The notes beneath the pieces are model-generated. The model saw nothing but the letters and a program-made list of their open reading frames with translations, searched no databases and was not told the origin of the DNA. Source: Gemmiger formicilis (GTDB lineage Bacteria; Bacillota; Clostridia; Oscillospirales; Ruminococcaceae). Taken from it: a stretch of 64,000 nucleotides of DNA. The stretch lies in the NCBI RefSeq assembly GCF_016900095.1, contig NZ_JACJJP010000004.1:113334-177333 (forward strand). Reading direction: 5' to 3'. The position numbers and the translations under genes were made by a program. Below are positions 8,492 through 17,185 of the stretch, piece after piece (position 1 is the first letter of the stretch; each line of letters starts with the position of its first letter).

Positions 8492-10099
8492 ATGAGCAAG
8501 CCGAACAATGAACCCGTTATCGTCGAAAAGCCCGTGGCCGAAATGACCGCCGCCGAGCTGGATTCCGCCCTGGCCCTGGATGTGGAGCGCCTGCTGCGTT
8601 TCGGGCGCAAGCACAAGATGATCAAGGATCTGGACATGCTGGTGGCGCGCAACACCCTGCTGGATCTGCTGGGGCTGAGTGCGCCCAGCGAGGAGAAAGT
8701 GCCGAAGGAAAACTTCGACACCCCCACCGAGATCCTGGAACACATGCTGGACCTGGCCGCCGCCAAGCAGCTGTTTGACAACGACGTGCCCCAGTACCGC
8801 ATCAACTTTGAGACCCGCCTGATGGGCGCCATGATGCCCCGGGAAAGCGAGATCCTGCGCAAGTTCCGCAAGCTGTACGCCAAGAAGGGTCCCGAAGCCG
8901 CCACCGACTGGTTCTATGATCTGTGCGTGGTGTCCAACTACATCCGCACCGCCCAGATTGCCAAGAACATCCAGTGGAACACCAAGACCCCTTACGGCGA
9001 GCTGGAAATCACCATCAACCTGACCAAGCCGGAAAAAGACCCCAAGGTCATTGCCATGGAGCGCCTGCAGCCGGCCGCCAGCTATCCCAAGTGCATGCTG
9101 TGCAAGGAAAATATCGGCTACGCCGGACGCATCAACTTCCCCGCCCGGCAGACCCACCGCATTGTGCCAGTGCATCTGGCCGGTGAGGACTTCTACCTGC
9201 AGTACAGCCCCTACGCCTACTTCCATGAGCACTGCATCATCCTGCATGACGAGCACAAGCCCATGGAGATGGACCGCCGCACCCTGGCCCAGATCTTTGA
9301 TTTCGTGAGCCAGTTCCCCCACTACACCTGCGGTTCCAACGCCGACCTGCCCATTGTGGGCGGCAGCATCCTGAGCCACTCCCACTTCCAGGGCGGCCGG
9401 TATGTCTTCCCCATGCAGAAGGCCGGCATCGCCACGCCTCTGCGGGACGAGCGGTACCCCGGCGTGCGCGCCGGGATCCTGAACTGGCCGGTGTCCACCG
9501 TGCGGCTCATCGGCCGCAGCTCCCAGGAAGTGCAGACCGTGGCCAACAACATCCTGAGCGCCTGGCGGGAATACAGCGACGCCAGTGTGGACATTCTGTC
9601 CCATACCGGCGACACCCCGCACAACACCGTCACCCCCATCCTGCACTATGACGACCAGGACGGCTACATTCTGGACCTGGCGCTGCGCAACAACCGCACC
9701 ACTGAGGAATATCCCGACGGCATCTTCCATCCCCACAAGGAATACCACAACATCAAGAAGGAAAACATCGGCCTGATCGAGGTCATGGGTCTGGCCATCC
9801 TGCCCGCCCGCCTGAAGGACCAGAGCGCCCAGATTGCCGACATCCTGTGTGGGCTGGCCCACAACACCAGCCGGGAGGAAGGCAGCCCCCTGGCCGTGCA
9901 CGCCGACTGGATCGACGCCCTGATTGCCAAATACGGCACCAGTATGACCCCGGTGGCCGCCAACGCCGCCGTGCGGGACGAGATCGGCGTGGTGTTCAGC
10001 CATGTGCTGGAAAACGCCGGTGTGTTCAAGCAGGATGAGGCCGGTCAGGCCGCCTTCCTGCGGTTTGTGGAGAGCGTGGGCTTCAAAACCGTCGAATAA
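8492..10099 (+). CDS. galT: Galactose-1-phosphate uridylyltransferase, class II (Firmicutes type)
   Basis: This 535-residue enzyme exchanges UMP between UDP-glucose and galactose-1-phosphate in the Leloir pathway. The length and the motifs ILSHSHFQGGRYVFPM (HxHFQ, with the UMP-accepting His) and HIVPVHLAGEDFYLQYSPYAYF-like text identify the long class II family rather than the ~350-aa class I. The start at 8492 is chosen because AGGAGGG lies 8 nt upstream and homology begins just after it; an in-frame extension to 8396 has no SD. It lies 143 bp after the nucleotidyltransferase, suggesting shared galactoside metabolism. No kinase or epimerase gene is in the window. Confidence 0.9.
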   Translation: MSKPNNEPVIVEKPVAEMTAAELDSALALDVERLLRFGRKHKMIKDLDMLVARNTLLDLLGLSAPSEEKVPKENFDTPTEILEHMLDLAAAKQLFDNDVPQYRINFETRLMGAMMPRESEILRKFRKLYAKKGPEAATDWFYDLCVVSNYIRTAQIAKNIQWNTKTPYGELEITINLTKPEKDPKVIAMERLQPAASYPKCMLCKENIGYAGRINFPARQTHRIVPVHLAGEDFYLQYSPYAYFHEHCIILHDEHKPMEMDRRTLAQIFDFVSQFPHYTCGSNADLPIVGGSILSHSHFQGGRYVFPMQKAGIATPLRDERYPGVRAGILNWPVSTVRLIGRSSQEVQTVANNILSAWREYSDASVDILSHTGDTPHNTVTPILHYDDQDGYILDLALRNNRTTEEYPDGIFHPHKEYHNIKKENIGLIEVMGLAILPARLKDQSAQIADILCGLAHNTSREEGSPLAVHADWIDALIAKYGTSMTPVAANAAVRDEIGVVFSHVLENAGVFKQDEAGQAAFLRFVESVGFKTVE

Positions 10100-10114
10100 A
10101 CGGGCAAAATTCTC

Positions 10115-10143
10115 TTGACTTTTCGGCACGGATTTGATAAAAT
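10115..10143 (+). promoter_or_regulatory. Strong sigma-A promoter of rpsF-ssb-rpsR
   Basis: TTGACT (10115-10120), 17-bp spacer, TAAAAT (10138-10143), 79 bp upstream of the rpsF ATG. Confidence 0.85.
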
Positions 10144-10149
10144 AAATTG

Positions 10150-10205
10150 CTGTGCCGAGAGGCACATATCCTTGCTCCTGCGCAAGGCAGGGGCCCTATG
10201 TCCAA
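10150..10205 (+). promoter_or_regulatory. Structured 5' leader of rpsF
   Basis: The leader can form two small hairpins (GTGCC-gaga-GGCAC at 10152-10165, and CCTTG/CAAGG at about 10170-10186). The second is enclosed by a possible ACATA/TATGT pairing. Many bacteria autoregulate rpsF through an S6:S18-binding leader. I cannot match the published CCG-box architecture confidently, so this is only a candidate. Confidence 0.3.
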
Positions 10206-10222
10206 AAGGAGGTGTACAGAAT

Positions 10223-10507
10223 ATGGCTAAGTACGAAACCATGCTGGTTACCAGTTCCAACCTGGATGAGGAAGCGAGCGCTGCCCTGGTGGGCAAGTTC
10301 AAGTCCCTGATCGAGGCGAATGGTACGATCGATTCTGTCGACGAGTGGGGCAAGCGCCGTCTGGCGTATCCCATCGAAGACGAGACCGAAGGCGTGTACA
10401 CGGTGATCAAGTTCACCAGCGACCCGTCTTTCCCCGCCGAGCTGGACCGTGTCTACAAGATCACGGAAGGCGTGCTCCGCACCATCATCATCGCGGAGGA
10501 AGCCTGA
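10223..10507 (+). CDS. rpsF: 30S ribosomal protein S6
   Basis: S6 (94 aa, MAKYETMLVTSSNLDEEA...) is a small-subunit protein of the platform that pairs with S18, encoded two genes downstream. Family signatures are KYETM at the start, WGKRRLAYPIEDETEGVYTVIKF (49-71), and a C-terminal LRTIIIAEEA without a long acidic tail. SD AAAGGAGG lies upstream of ATG 10223. First gene of the classic rpsF-ssb-rpsR operon. Confidence 0.97.
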   Translation: MAKYETMLVTSSNLDEEASAALVGKFKSLIEANGTIDSVDEWGKRRLAYPIEDETEGVYTVIKFTSDPSFPAELDRVYKITEGVLRTIIIAEEA

Positions 10508-10528
10508 GAGGTTTAAGGAGTTAACACC

Positions 10529-10999
10529 ATGCTGAATGTTGTTGCAATCATGGGCCGCCTTGTGGCCGACCCGCAGCTGCGCCAGACGACCACCGGCAAG
10601 AACGTGGCGTCCTTCCGCATCGCCTGCGATCGCGGACGCCGCGACCCTAACGGCCAGAATCAGGCTGATTTCCTGGACGTTGTTGCCTGGGACCGCACGG
10701 CGGAATTTGTCTGCCGTTACTTCCAGAAGGGTTCTCTCATTGCCATCGACGGCCGTCTGCAGACCCGCAGCTATCAGGACAAGAACGGCAACAACCGGCA
10801 GGCTGTTGAGATCGTGGCCAACAACGTGAATTTCACCGGCCCGAAATCCCAGAACCCCGGCATGGGCGCCCCTGCTATGAGCGCGCCCGCCCCGGCAGAC
10901 TATTCCCGTCCCGCCGCACAGCCCGCTGCGCCCGCCTATTCGGCCGGCAGCAACGACGACTTTGCGCTGATCGAGGACGAGGGCGACCTGCCGTTCTGA
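10529..10999 (+). CDS. ssb: Single-stranded DNA-binding protein
   Basis: SSB (156 aa) coats single-stranded DNA during replication and repair. The OB-fold starts [20 protein letters not shown] and runs to about 112, with aromatic DNA-contact positions (W in [10 protein letters not shown]). A Pro/Ala-rich linker follows. The C-terminal acidic tip ends DLPF, the interaction peptide for partner enzymes. SD AAGGAG is present. It lies between rpsF and rpsR, the usual place for the essential SSB of Firmicutes. Confidence 0.97.
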   Translation: MLNVVAIMGRLVADPQLRQTTTGKNVASFRIACDRGRRDPNGQNQADFLDVVAWDRTAEFVCRYFQKGSLIAIDGRLQTRSYQDKNGNNRQAVEIVANNVNFTGPKSQNPGMGAPAMSAPAPADYSRPAAQPAAPAYSAGSNDDFALIEDEGDLPF

Positions 11000-11036
11000 T
11001 TATCGAATCGTATCATTCTATAAGGAGGTTAAGACC

Positions 11037-11279
11037 ATGGCTATGGATCGTTCTTCCCGCCCGATGCATCGCGGCCGCCGCAAGGTGTGCAGCTTCTGCG
11101 TCGATCGCATCGATCACATCGATTACAAGGATCTGCCGCGCCTGCGCAAGTACGTCACTGAGCGCGCCAAGATCATTCCCCGCCGCGTCACCGGCACCTG
11201 CGCTTTCCATCAGCGCGAGCTGACCGTTGCCATCAAGCGCGCCCGTCATATGGCTCTGATGCCCTACGTCAGCGACTAA
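11037..11279 (+). CDS. rpsR: 30S ribosomal protein S18
   Basis: S18 (80 aa) binds with S6 on the 30S platform. The signature [38 protein letters not shown] is complete and keeps the paired cysteines of the zinc-binding (C+) form (CSFC near the start, C in TGTCAFHQ). SD AAGGAGG is 8 nt upstream. Last gene of the operon, followed by a strong terminator. Confidence 0.97.
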   Translation: MAMDRSSRPMHRGRRKVCSFCVDRIDHIDYKDLPRLRKYVTERAKIIPRRVTGTCAFHQRELTVAIKRARHMALMPYVSD

Positions 11280-11330
11280 TTGACAACGGCCTCTTCGGTT
11301 TTCCACCGAAGATCCCAGACATGTGAAAAA

Positions 11331-11368
11331 CCCGCCGCGAAGCAGCTGCTTCGCGGCGGGTTTTGTTT
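11331..11368. terminator. Bidirectional terminator, 30-bp perfect palindrome
   Basis: Positions 11331-11360 form a perfect inverted repeat (15-bp arms, effectively tetraloop-closed) with TTTTGTTT on the plus side and an A-run at 11326-11330 serving the minus strand. It terminates both rpsR and the convergent pseudokinase gene. A smaller hairpin (CTTCGGT/ACCGAAG, 11293-11311) precedes it. Confidence 0.9.
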
Positions 11369-11383
11369 GTTATGGCAGAAATC

Positions 11384-13060
11384 TCAGCCTTCCGGCTGGG
11401 CGGCGGCACTGTCCGGGTCACCGGCCGGCTGGATGGATACGGTGGGGCTGTCATCCCGCTCCCCTGCAATATACACCGTCACAATGGCGGTGCCGGTATC
11501 CAGCTTGCGGCCCGGTTCCAGGTCCTGGCCGTCCAGCTCGCACTTGGCCACGCACCCGGCGGCATACTGGCCGTCGTTGACCATGATTTCCATGCGGTAC
11601 TGGATGCCCTTGGCATCCAGCAGTTTGATGGCGTTGTCCTGGGTAAAGCCCACAATGTTGGGCATCTCCACCAGGTTGGGACCTTTGCTGACCACGATCT
11701 GGATGATGGGCGTGGCCTCGGTCTGCAGGGTCCCGGCCAGGGGGTCCTGGCTGATAACGCAGCCCTTTTCCACCTCGGAGGAATAATCCTCGGTCATCAC
11801 AATGCGGTATTTCTGGTACAGATCACTGTTCTTGATCTCGGTGGCATAGTTCTTGCCCACCAGATCGGGCACGATGAGCAGGTCGCTCTCCTCCTCCGCG
11901 ATGCTTTCCGCCTCCGGCTCGGCGGTGGACGCCGGGGTGGGGGTGGGTTTGGCCGTTTCCCCTTCCGAGGACCCCCGGGGCGACAGCAGGCTCCAGAGCA
12001 GCAACAGAATCAGAACAACAATCACCACCATGGAGGCGCCCAGAATCTTTTTGGTGGAGATCTGGTTATCCCCCCGCTCAAACATGGCGTTGGCCACGCT
12101 GGGGTCGGTGAGGGCACTCATCAGTTCGGGCACCGTCTGCATCCGCTTGGCGGGGTCCAGGCGCATGGCGCAGGCCAGCACCTGGGCAAAGTAGGTGGGC
12201 ACCCCGTTTTCCAGGCTGTGGGCGCTTTCCAGGCTGTCCCGCACCTTCCGCTGGGGGGCGGCCACCGGGGTCTGTCCGGTGACCAGGCGGTAGGTCACCG
12301 CGGCCAGGGCATACACGTCGGTGTATCGGCCGGAAAACTCCGCCGCGCTGTACTGTTCCGGCGCCGCATACCCGGCGTAGAGCTGGCTTTTCAGCTCGCT
12401 GCCGCCGGTGCGCAGGGCCAGGGTGCCGTATCCGGTGAGCCGGGCGGCCCCGTCGATGGGCAGCAGGATGTTGTCCGGGCAGATGCCCCGGTGGATGAGC
12501 CCCGCCTTGTGCAGCTGGGTCACCCCTTCCATCACCGGCTGCAGCAGGGTGCGGGCCTCGGCGGGGGTCAGGTTGCGGGAGCGCAGGGAGAGATAATGGG
12601 TCAGGGTCATGCCCTTCTCGTTTTCCTCCACCGCATAGACGGTGTTGTTCTCCTCCAGCACATCCAGTATCTGGGAAAGGCCTGTGGCCGGGGTCAGGTT
12701 TTTCAGGTCCACATACAGATCCTGAAAATCCATCCGGCTGGTCTTGAACAGCACTTCCCGCCCTTCCTTGGGCATCAGGGCGCCTTCGGGGCTGCGGCCG
12801 TTGCACAGGGTGACGGGAAAGTATTCCTTGATCAGCACAAAGCGGCGGGCTTCGTTTTCCACCCCGCGGTAGGCCAGACCGTCGCCGTCGGCGCTGAGAT
12901 ACTCCCCTACCGTGTACCGCCCGCCCAGCTGGGTGCCCAGGGGCAGGGCACCTTCGGGATTATGATTTTCCAGGCTGCGGCCGCAGTGGGGGCAGTCCCC
13001 GTGAAAACCGTCTTCCAGCGGTTCCAGACAAAAAGGACAAAGAATCTTGGACGGCGTCAT
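11384..13060 (-). CDS. Zinc-ribbon / pseudokinase / PASTA membrane protein
   Basis: A 558-residue protein with four parts: an N-terminal zinc ribbon CPFC...CPHC (8-26); a Ser/Thr-kinase-like fold (about 48-315); one TM helix (about 338-358); and two extracellular PASTA-like repeats (about 395-460 and 462-533). The kinase part keeps the ATP lysine (K78 in VLIKEYFP), the loop Asn (PDNILL) and YAAPEQY. However, HRD is HRG (190-192) and DFG is GYG (210-212), so both catalytic aspartates are Gly. I therefore predict a catalytically dead sensor rather than a PrkC/StkP kinase. No PP2C phosphatase gene is adjacent, unlike real prkC loci. It lies downstream of the mannosyltransferase in the same direction. 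Confidence 0.85.
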   Translation of the reverse strand: MTPSKILCPFCLEPLEDGFHGDCPHCGRSLENHNPEGALPLGTQLGGRYTVGEYLSADGDGLAYRGVENEARRFVLIKEYFPVTLCNGRSPEGALMPKEGREVLFKTSRMDFQDLYVDLKNLTPATGLSQILDVLEENNTVYAVEENEKGMTLTHYLSLRSRNLTPAEARTLLQPVMEGVTQLHKAGLIHRGICPDNILLPIDGAARLTGYGTLALRTGGSELKSQLYAGYAAPEQYSAAEFSGRYTDVYALAAVTYRLVTGQTPVAAPQRKVRDSLESAHSLENGVPTYFAQVLACAMRLDPAKRMQTVPELMSALTDPSVANAMFERGDNQISTKKILGASMVVIVVLILLLLWSLLSPRGSSEGETAKPTPTPASTAEPEAESIAEEESDLLIVPDLVGKNYATEIKNSDLYQKYRIVMTEDYSSEVEKGCVISQDPLAGTLQTEATPIIQIVVSKGPNLVEMPNIVGFTQDNAIKLLDAKGIQYRMEIMVNDGQYAAGCVAKCELDGQDLEPGRKLDTGTAIVTVYIAGERDDSPTVSIQPAGDPDSAAAQPEG

Positions 13061-13088
13061 ACTTGCTACGGCTCCTTTCGGAAAAGAC

Positions 13089-14249
13089 TTATATCATAAC
13101 CTGTGCGCCTTCGAACCATTTCAGCGTGGTTCCCACACCAAATGCAAAAAGGAAGAATGCCCAGAACACCCGGGACAAGCGGCTTTTTTGGCAAAGAAGA
13201 TGGGAGGCTTCCAACAGAATCGGGAAAGAGCACAGCACATATCGCGTCATGCCGATCACGGTGGTGCTGAGGGGCACCAGAATGAACAGCAGGGTCACAA
13301 CCGCTTCCGGCCGGCGGCGCATGGCCTGATGGGCAAACAGATACAGGCACAGCAGGGTGCAGGTTGCCTGAATAAAGCTTTCGCTGCCGATGTCCAGCAG
13401 CCCCTTCCACAGTTCAAGGAAGGGATTGCCCACCGCTTTTTCCCAGGCATACTGAACATGCATGAATGCCATTCCGTCCCCCAGCAGGTGATCCAGATAC
13501 CGGATGTACAGGAAAAAGCCCATGGGCATCAGAAAGGTTCCCAGGATCAGACGGGGCTTTTGCAGCACCCAGCACACAAAGTCCTTCACGCCTTTTTTGT
13601 GCAGCGGGTCCGGCTGCTCCACATAGGTCAGCAGGCACCACAGCGGCACCGCAAAGGCAAGAAAGATGCCGGTGTTGCGGGTGGCGCCGGCCAGGGCGCC
13701 GAACACCCCCATCAGAAGCCAGTGCCGGGTTTGCAGGCAGTACAAGGTCAGGCAAACCAGCAGGACAAAGGCGGCCTCGGTGTAAAGGGTGGAATAGTAG
13801 ACGTTGTAGGGCCCGAAATTGACCAGCAGCATGAATATCGTTGCCTGTCTTTCCCCCAGATCCAGGCGCAGGATATATCGTGCGCCCCACCAGGTGATCA
13901 GGTACAGCAGCAGGGAGTTCATCAGCACCCCCACCGCCCGGATAGGCAGCCCGGTCAGGCGGGTAAAGAAGCCTTCCAGCAGAGGAACCAGCGGAAAAAA
14001 CGCCCAGGAGGCCTGTCCATCAGACACAATGCCGGCTTCCCCTATATATCCGTTTTCCGCCACGCTGGTATACCAGCCGGAATCCCATTGAAACAAGGCC
14101 GTAAACGGGCCATCGTCACTGCCCACCGTATTTTTCCAGTACCAGTAAATCGCCAGCAACACAAGACGGGAAACCAAAACAATCAGTCCTGCCCGGAACC
14201 AGAGCGGCAGCGCGCGACGCTCTGCCGGGACCGCAGAAGAATGCATCAT
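13089..14249 (-). CDS. PIG-V-like integral-membrane mannosyltransferase
   Basis: A 386-residue polytopic protein with about 8-10 hydrophobic segments. QWDSGWYTSVAENGY (about 54-68) and FFPLVPLLEGFF (about 84-95), plus TRYVLCSFPILLEA near the C-terminus, match the PIG-V/Mannosyl_trans2 pattern of lipid-linked GT-C enzymes; the Asp in WDSGWY is the presumed catalytic residue. Bacterial substrates are generally unknown. Its ATG overlaps the stop of the preceding gene by 4 nt (ATGA), indicating translational coupling. The pseudokinase gene follows 28 nt downstream. Confidence 0.75.
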   Translation of the reverse strand: MMHSSAVPAERRALPLWFRAGLIVLVSRLVLLAIYWYWKNTVGSDDGPFTALFQWDSGWYTSVAENGYIGEAGIVSDGQASWAFFPLVPLLEGFFTRLTGLPIRAVGVLMNSLLLYLITWWGARYILRLDLGERQATIFMLLVNFGPYNVYYSTLYTEAAFVLLVCLTLYCLQTRHWLLMGVFGALAGATRNTGIFLAFAVPLWCLLTYVEQPDPLHKKGVKDFVCWVLQKPRLILGTFLMPMGFFLYIRYLDHLLGDGMAFMHVQYAWEKAVGNPFLELWKGLLDIGSESFIQATCTLLCLYLFAHQAMRRRPEAVVTLLFILVPLSTTVIGMTRYVLCSFPILLEASHLLCQKSRLSRVFWAFFLFAFGVGTTLKWFEGAQVMI

Positions 14250-14830
14250 GTGAAAATCAGCTCCTTTACGGAAACCGGCGTTGCCATGTCTCCTCCCAGC
14301 ACGATTTCCAGTTCCATCCGCCCGTCCTTTGGCAGGACAGCGGTTTCAAATTCGACGGTGCACTCTGTGCCGGAAACCTCCGCAAAAGCCACCTGCTCCC
14401 CGTTCACAAAAAGGGTCACTTCCCCGCCGGGTTCCGGGGTTTCCAGGGTCAGCGCCCCCTGGTAAGAGGTATCCGGCTGGCCTTCAAACAGCAGCCGGAC
14501 GCTCCATCCCGTGATGCAATATCCCTTATCCTGCACGTACTCCCACCCGTTCGGGACGGCTTTATTATGGTTGTCTACCTCGCGCAGGATATGCCCGGCG
14601 ATCTGGTCGGGGGCGGCCGTTTCGGAATCAGAGCGGATGGCCTGTCCCCGGACGATGTCCAGACCGTCTTTCCCCGGCCATACAGACAGTTCCTGCTGCA
14701 GATAATAGGACCGATATTCCCCGCTGGGGTGTGGATGCAGCCCCCGGTACAGGGTACAAAGATAAAACGCCAGCATCGCTGCGGCCAGACCATAGCAGAC
14801 CACATAGGTGGCTATTTTTTTCTTTTCCAT
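14246..14830 (-). CDS. Single-pass membrane protein of unknown function, coupled to PIG-V-like gene
   Basis: About 194 residues starting MEKKKIATYVVCYGLAAAM: a short basic N-terminus, one TM helix (about 6-26), then an extracytoplasmic domain of about 165 residues rich in beta-type sequence (GEVTLFVNGEQVAFAEV, CTVEFETAVLPKDGRMELEIVLGG), perhaps an Ig-like or galactose-binding-like sandwich. The start at 14830 is preferred because GGTGGGG lies about 7 nt upstream; an in-frame ATG at 14845 has no SD. I recognise no family. The 4-nt overlap with the mannosyltransferase suggests the two act together. Confidence 0.6.
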   Translation of the reverse strand: MEKKKIATYVVCYGLAAAMLAFYLCTLYRGLHPHPSGEYRSYYLQQELSVWPGKDGLDIVRGQAIRSDSETAAPDQIAGHILREVDNHNKAVPNGWEYVQDKGYCITGWSVRLLFEGQPDTSYQGALTLETPEPGGEVTLFVNGEQVAFAEVSGTECTVEFETAVLPKDGRMELEIVLGGDMATPVSVKELIFT

Positions 14831-14844
14831 TTTCATCCCCACCA

Positions 14845-14886
14845 TAAAGAAAAAGCACCACGCTGCGATTTCCGTAACAGGGTGCT
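14845..14886 (-). terminator. Possible weak terminator after yebC
   Basis: Minus strand AGCACC/GGTGCT stem with a 21-nt loop followed by TTTTTCTTT. The short stem and large loop make it weak, so read-through into the membrane-protein genes is possible. Confidence 0.35.
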
Positions 14887-14906
14887 GCTTTTCCTCTTAT
14901 TCGGGC

Positions 14907-15644
14907 TCAGCGGCCCAGCTCGTCCTCATTTTCCAGGTTGTGCCACACATCCTGCACGTCGTCGTCGTCTTCCAGGGCGTCCAGCAGCTTGGCCATGTTG
15001 GCCATCTGGTCGGGGTCGGTCAGGGCGGTGGTGGTGGAAGGCACCTGGGCCACATCGGCAGAGATGAACTCATAGCCCTTGGCCTTCAGCGCGTCGCAGA
15101 CGGCGGCAAAAGCGTCGGGGGTAGTGGTGACTTCGGCGGCTTCCTCGCCGGCGTCAAAGTCGTCGGCGCCGGCATCCAGGGCGTCCATCATCAGAACGTC
15201 GGGGTCCTTGTCTTCCAGGTCCACCACGATGACGCCCTTCTGGCTGAACAGGAAGCCCACGCAGCCCATCTGGCCCAGGTTGCCGCCGAACTTATCAAAG
15301 TAATGGCGCATGTTGGCCGCGGTACGGTTGCGGTTGTCGGTGAGGGTGTCCACCATGACGGCGATGCCGCCGGGGCCGTAGCCTTCGTAGGTCATGGCTT
15401 CGTATTCGGTCTTGTCGCCGCCCTCGGCGCGCTTGATGATGCGCTGGATGTTATCGTTGGGCACGTTGTTGGCCTTCGCCTTGGAGATCAGGGCGGCCAG
15501 CTTGCCGTTGGAAGCCGGGTCGGCGCCGCCTTCCTTGACGGCCACGCTGATTTCACGGCCGATCTTGGTGAAGACTTTGGCGCGGGCGCCGTCGGTCTTT
15601 TCCTTCTTACGCTTGATGTTGTTCCATTTGCTATGTCCGGACAT
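14907..15644 (-). CDS. yebC: YebC/PmpR (TACO1-like) family protein
   Basis: This 245-residue protein begins MSGHSKWNNIKRKK, the hallmark of the family, followed by ARAKVFTKIGREISVAVKEGG and DNIQRIIKRAEGG. Family members were long called DNA-binding regulators. More recent work connects bacterial YebC and mitochondrial TACO1 to translation of difficult peptide stretches. Length and motifs are complete. It has its own promoter at 15727-15755. Confidence 0.95.
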   Translation of the reverse strand: MSGHSKWNNIKRKKEKTDGARAKVFTKIGREISVAVKEGGADPASNGKLAALISKAKANNVPNDNIQRIIKRAEGGDKTEYEAMTYEGYGPGGIAVMVDTLTDNRNRTAANMRHYFDKFGGNLGQMGCVGFLFSQKGVIVVDLEDKDPDVLMMDALDAGADDFDAGEEAAEVTTTPDAFAAVCDALKAKGYEFISADVAQVPSTTTALTDPDQMANMAKLLDALEDDDDVQDVWHNLENEDELGR

Positions 15645-15726
15645 GGATGATCCCCCTAAATATATATAGTGTGGGCCGGGCGGCGGCGGTTAATCCGGCG
15701 CGGGGCCTGTTGTACATGGACAGTAA

Positions 15727-15755
15727 ATTATACCACGTTTTGGCGAATTTTTCAA
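15727..15755 (-). promoter_or_regulatory. Sigma-A promoter of yebC
   Basis: Minus strand TTGAAA (15750-15755), 17-bp spacer ending TGG, TATAAT (15727-15732). It overlaps the end of the rsmF-like gene region. Confidence 0.75.
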
Positions 15756-15766
15756 GTTCTGGTCCT

Positions 15767-17158
15767 TCAGCCCAGGTTGCGCAGCCCTTTGGGGTAGTGG
15801 TTCTTGATCCGTCCCCCGCTGACCTTGCCCCCGCCCAGGGGGAAACCGTCCACCAGCACGGCACACCAGCCGTTTTGGGCGGTCCGGGCTTCGATCTCCT
15901 CCCCCCGCAGCCAGGCAGCGGTGCGGGGATCGGCCAGGGTCAGGGCTTCCCGGTTGGTGCAGTCCGCCCCCCAGGCCATGAACAGGGCGTGAGAGGGTTC
16001 GAACCTCTTCTTCATCACCTTACCCACCGGCACCCCGCTGCGCAGGGTGCGCAGCCGGTGAGACGGCAGCGGGGTTTGGGGCGGCAGTACCAGCCAGTCC
16101 CCCGCAACCTGCACCGTTCTGCCGGCCAGGGCCGGGAAAAGGGCTTTGGCAAAGTCGGTCCACTCCGCCGGGACCTTGGCAGAGCCGCCCTTGCGGTCTC
16201 CCCTGCCCTTTTTGCGGGCGGGTTCCATGGGCAGGGCAGCTTCGGCCTCCGCCGACTTTTGCAGTTTGGCCATGAAGTGTCCCTCGCCCCCGTCGGCGGG
16301 CCAGATGCGGCGGCATTTTTCGGCGCCGAAATCGTACCCGGCCCGGTTGGGTTCCCCGGGGCGGCCGAAACCGCAGCCGCTCAGATCACACAGGGTAAAC
16401 TCGGGATGGCGCTGCAGAAAGGCCGCCACCTGGCCTTCGTCCTCCTCCGGGGCAAAGGTACAGGTGGAAAACACCAGGATGCCCCCGGGCGCCAGCAGGG
16501 CCGCGGCGTTGTCCAGGATTTCCCGGCCCAGAGCGGCGCAGTGGTCGATCAGGCCCTGGCTGTTCTGCCCGGCCGCGGCGGCTTCCTTGCGGAACATCCC
16601 CTCCCCGGAACAGGGAGCATCCACCAGCACCCGGTCGAAAAAGGCCGGAAAGGCCGCGGCCAGGCGGGTGGTATCCTCGTTGAGGACCACCGCATTGGGC
16701 ACGCCCATCCGTTCCAGGTTCTGGCGCAGGATCTCCGCCCGGGCGGAATCGTACTCGTTGGCCACCAGCAGGCCCTGCCCCTGCAGGGCGGCGGCCAGCT
16801 GGCTTGTCTTGCCCCCCGGGGCGGCGCACATATCCAGCACCTTCTGTCCTGGCTGCACCTCCAGCAGGGCCGCGGGGGCAGAAGCGCTGGGTTCCTGCAC
16901 ATAAAAGACCCCCGCGTGGTGCCAGGGATGGCGGCCGGGGCGCAGGTCCGGGTCGGTGAGGGTGAAGGCCGCCGGGCAGAAGGCCGAGGATGCCAGGGGC
17001 AGGCCGGAGCCTTGTGCCACCACGTCCGGGGCGCAGCGCAGCCCGTTGACCGTGATGCCCCGGGCAGGGGTGGGGGTGGCGTAGGTCAGCAGTTCTTCGA
17101 GCCGGCTGCCCAGCAGGGCCCGTTCACGGGCCTCGAAAGGGGCGGGAAAAGCAAACAC
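15767..17158 (-). CDS. rsmF: RsmF/NSUN-type RNA m5C methyltransferase
   Basis: A 463-residue SAM-dependent methylase of the NOL1/NOP2/Sun family that makes 5-methylcytosine in 16S rRNA. SAM loop: VLDMCAAPGGKTSQLAAALQ (about 109-128). The two catalytic cysteines are in DAPCSGEGMF (about 180-189) and FSTCTF (about 229-234). The C-terminal extension (RIWPADGGEGHFMAKL, then GDWLVLPPQTPLPSHRLRTLRSG) fits the RsmF/YebU C-terminal region. The exact rRNA site is not deducible. The start is a GTG at 17156-17158 with a strong AGGAGGTG SD; no ATG fits. Confidence 0.88.
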   Translation of the reverse strand: MFAFPAPFEARERALLGSRLEELLTYATPTPARGITVNGLRCAPDVVAQGSGLPLASSAFCPAAFTLTDPDLRPGRHPWHHAGVFYVQEPSASAPAALLEVQPGQKVLDMCAAPGGKTSQLAAALQGQGLLVANEYDSARAEILRQNLERMGVPNAVVLNEDTTRLAAAFPAFFDRVLVDAPCSGEGMFRKEAAAAGQNSQGLIDHCAALGREILDNAAALLAPGGILVFSTCTFAPEEDEGQVAAFLQRHPEFTLCDLSGCGFGRPGEPNRAGYDFGAEKCRRIWPADGGEGHFMAKLQKSAEAEAALPMEPARKKGRGDRKGGSAKVPAEWTDFAKALFPALAGRTVQVAGDWLVLPPQTPLPSHRLRTLRSGVPVGKVMKKRFEPSHALFMAWGADCTNREALTLADPRTAAWLRGEEIEARTAQNGWCAVLVDGFPLGGGKVSGGRIKNHYPKGLRNLG

Positions 17159-17185
17159 CCGTTTTCACCTCCTGAAAAAGAGAAG

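Noticed and set aside
10150..10205. Definite S6:S18-binding riboregulator in the rpsF leader
   Set aside because: Hairpins are present but I could not place the conserved CCG-box bulge, so it is listed only as a low-confidence leader.
11384..13060. Calling this gene prkC/stkP
   Set aside because: Both catalytic aspartates are glycine and the usual PP2C phosphatase neighbour is missing, so an active-kinase name would mislead.
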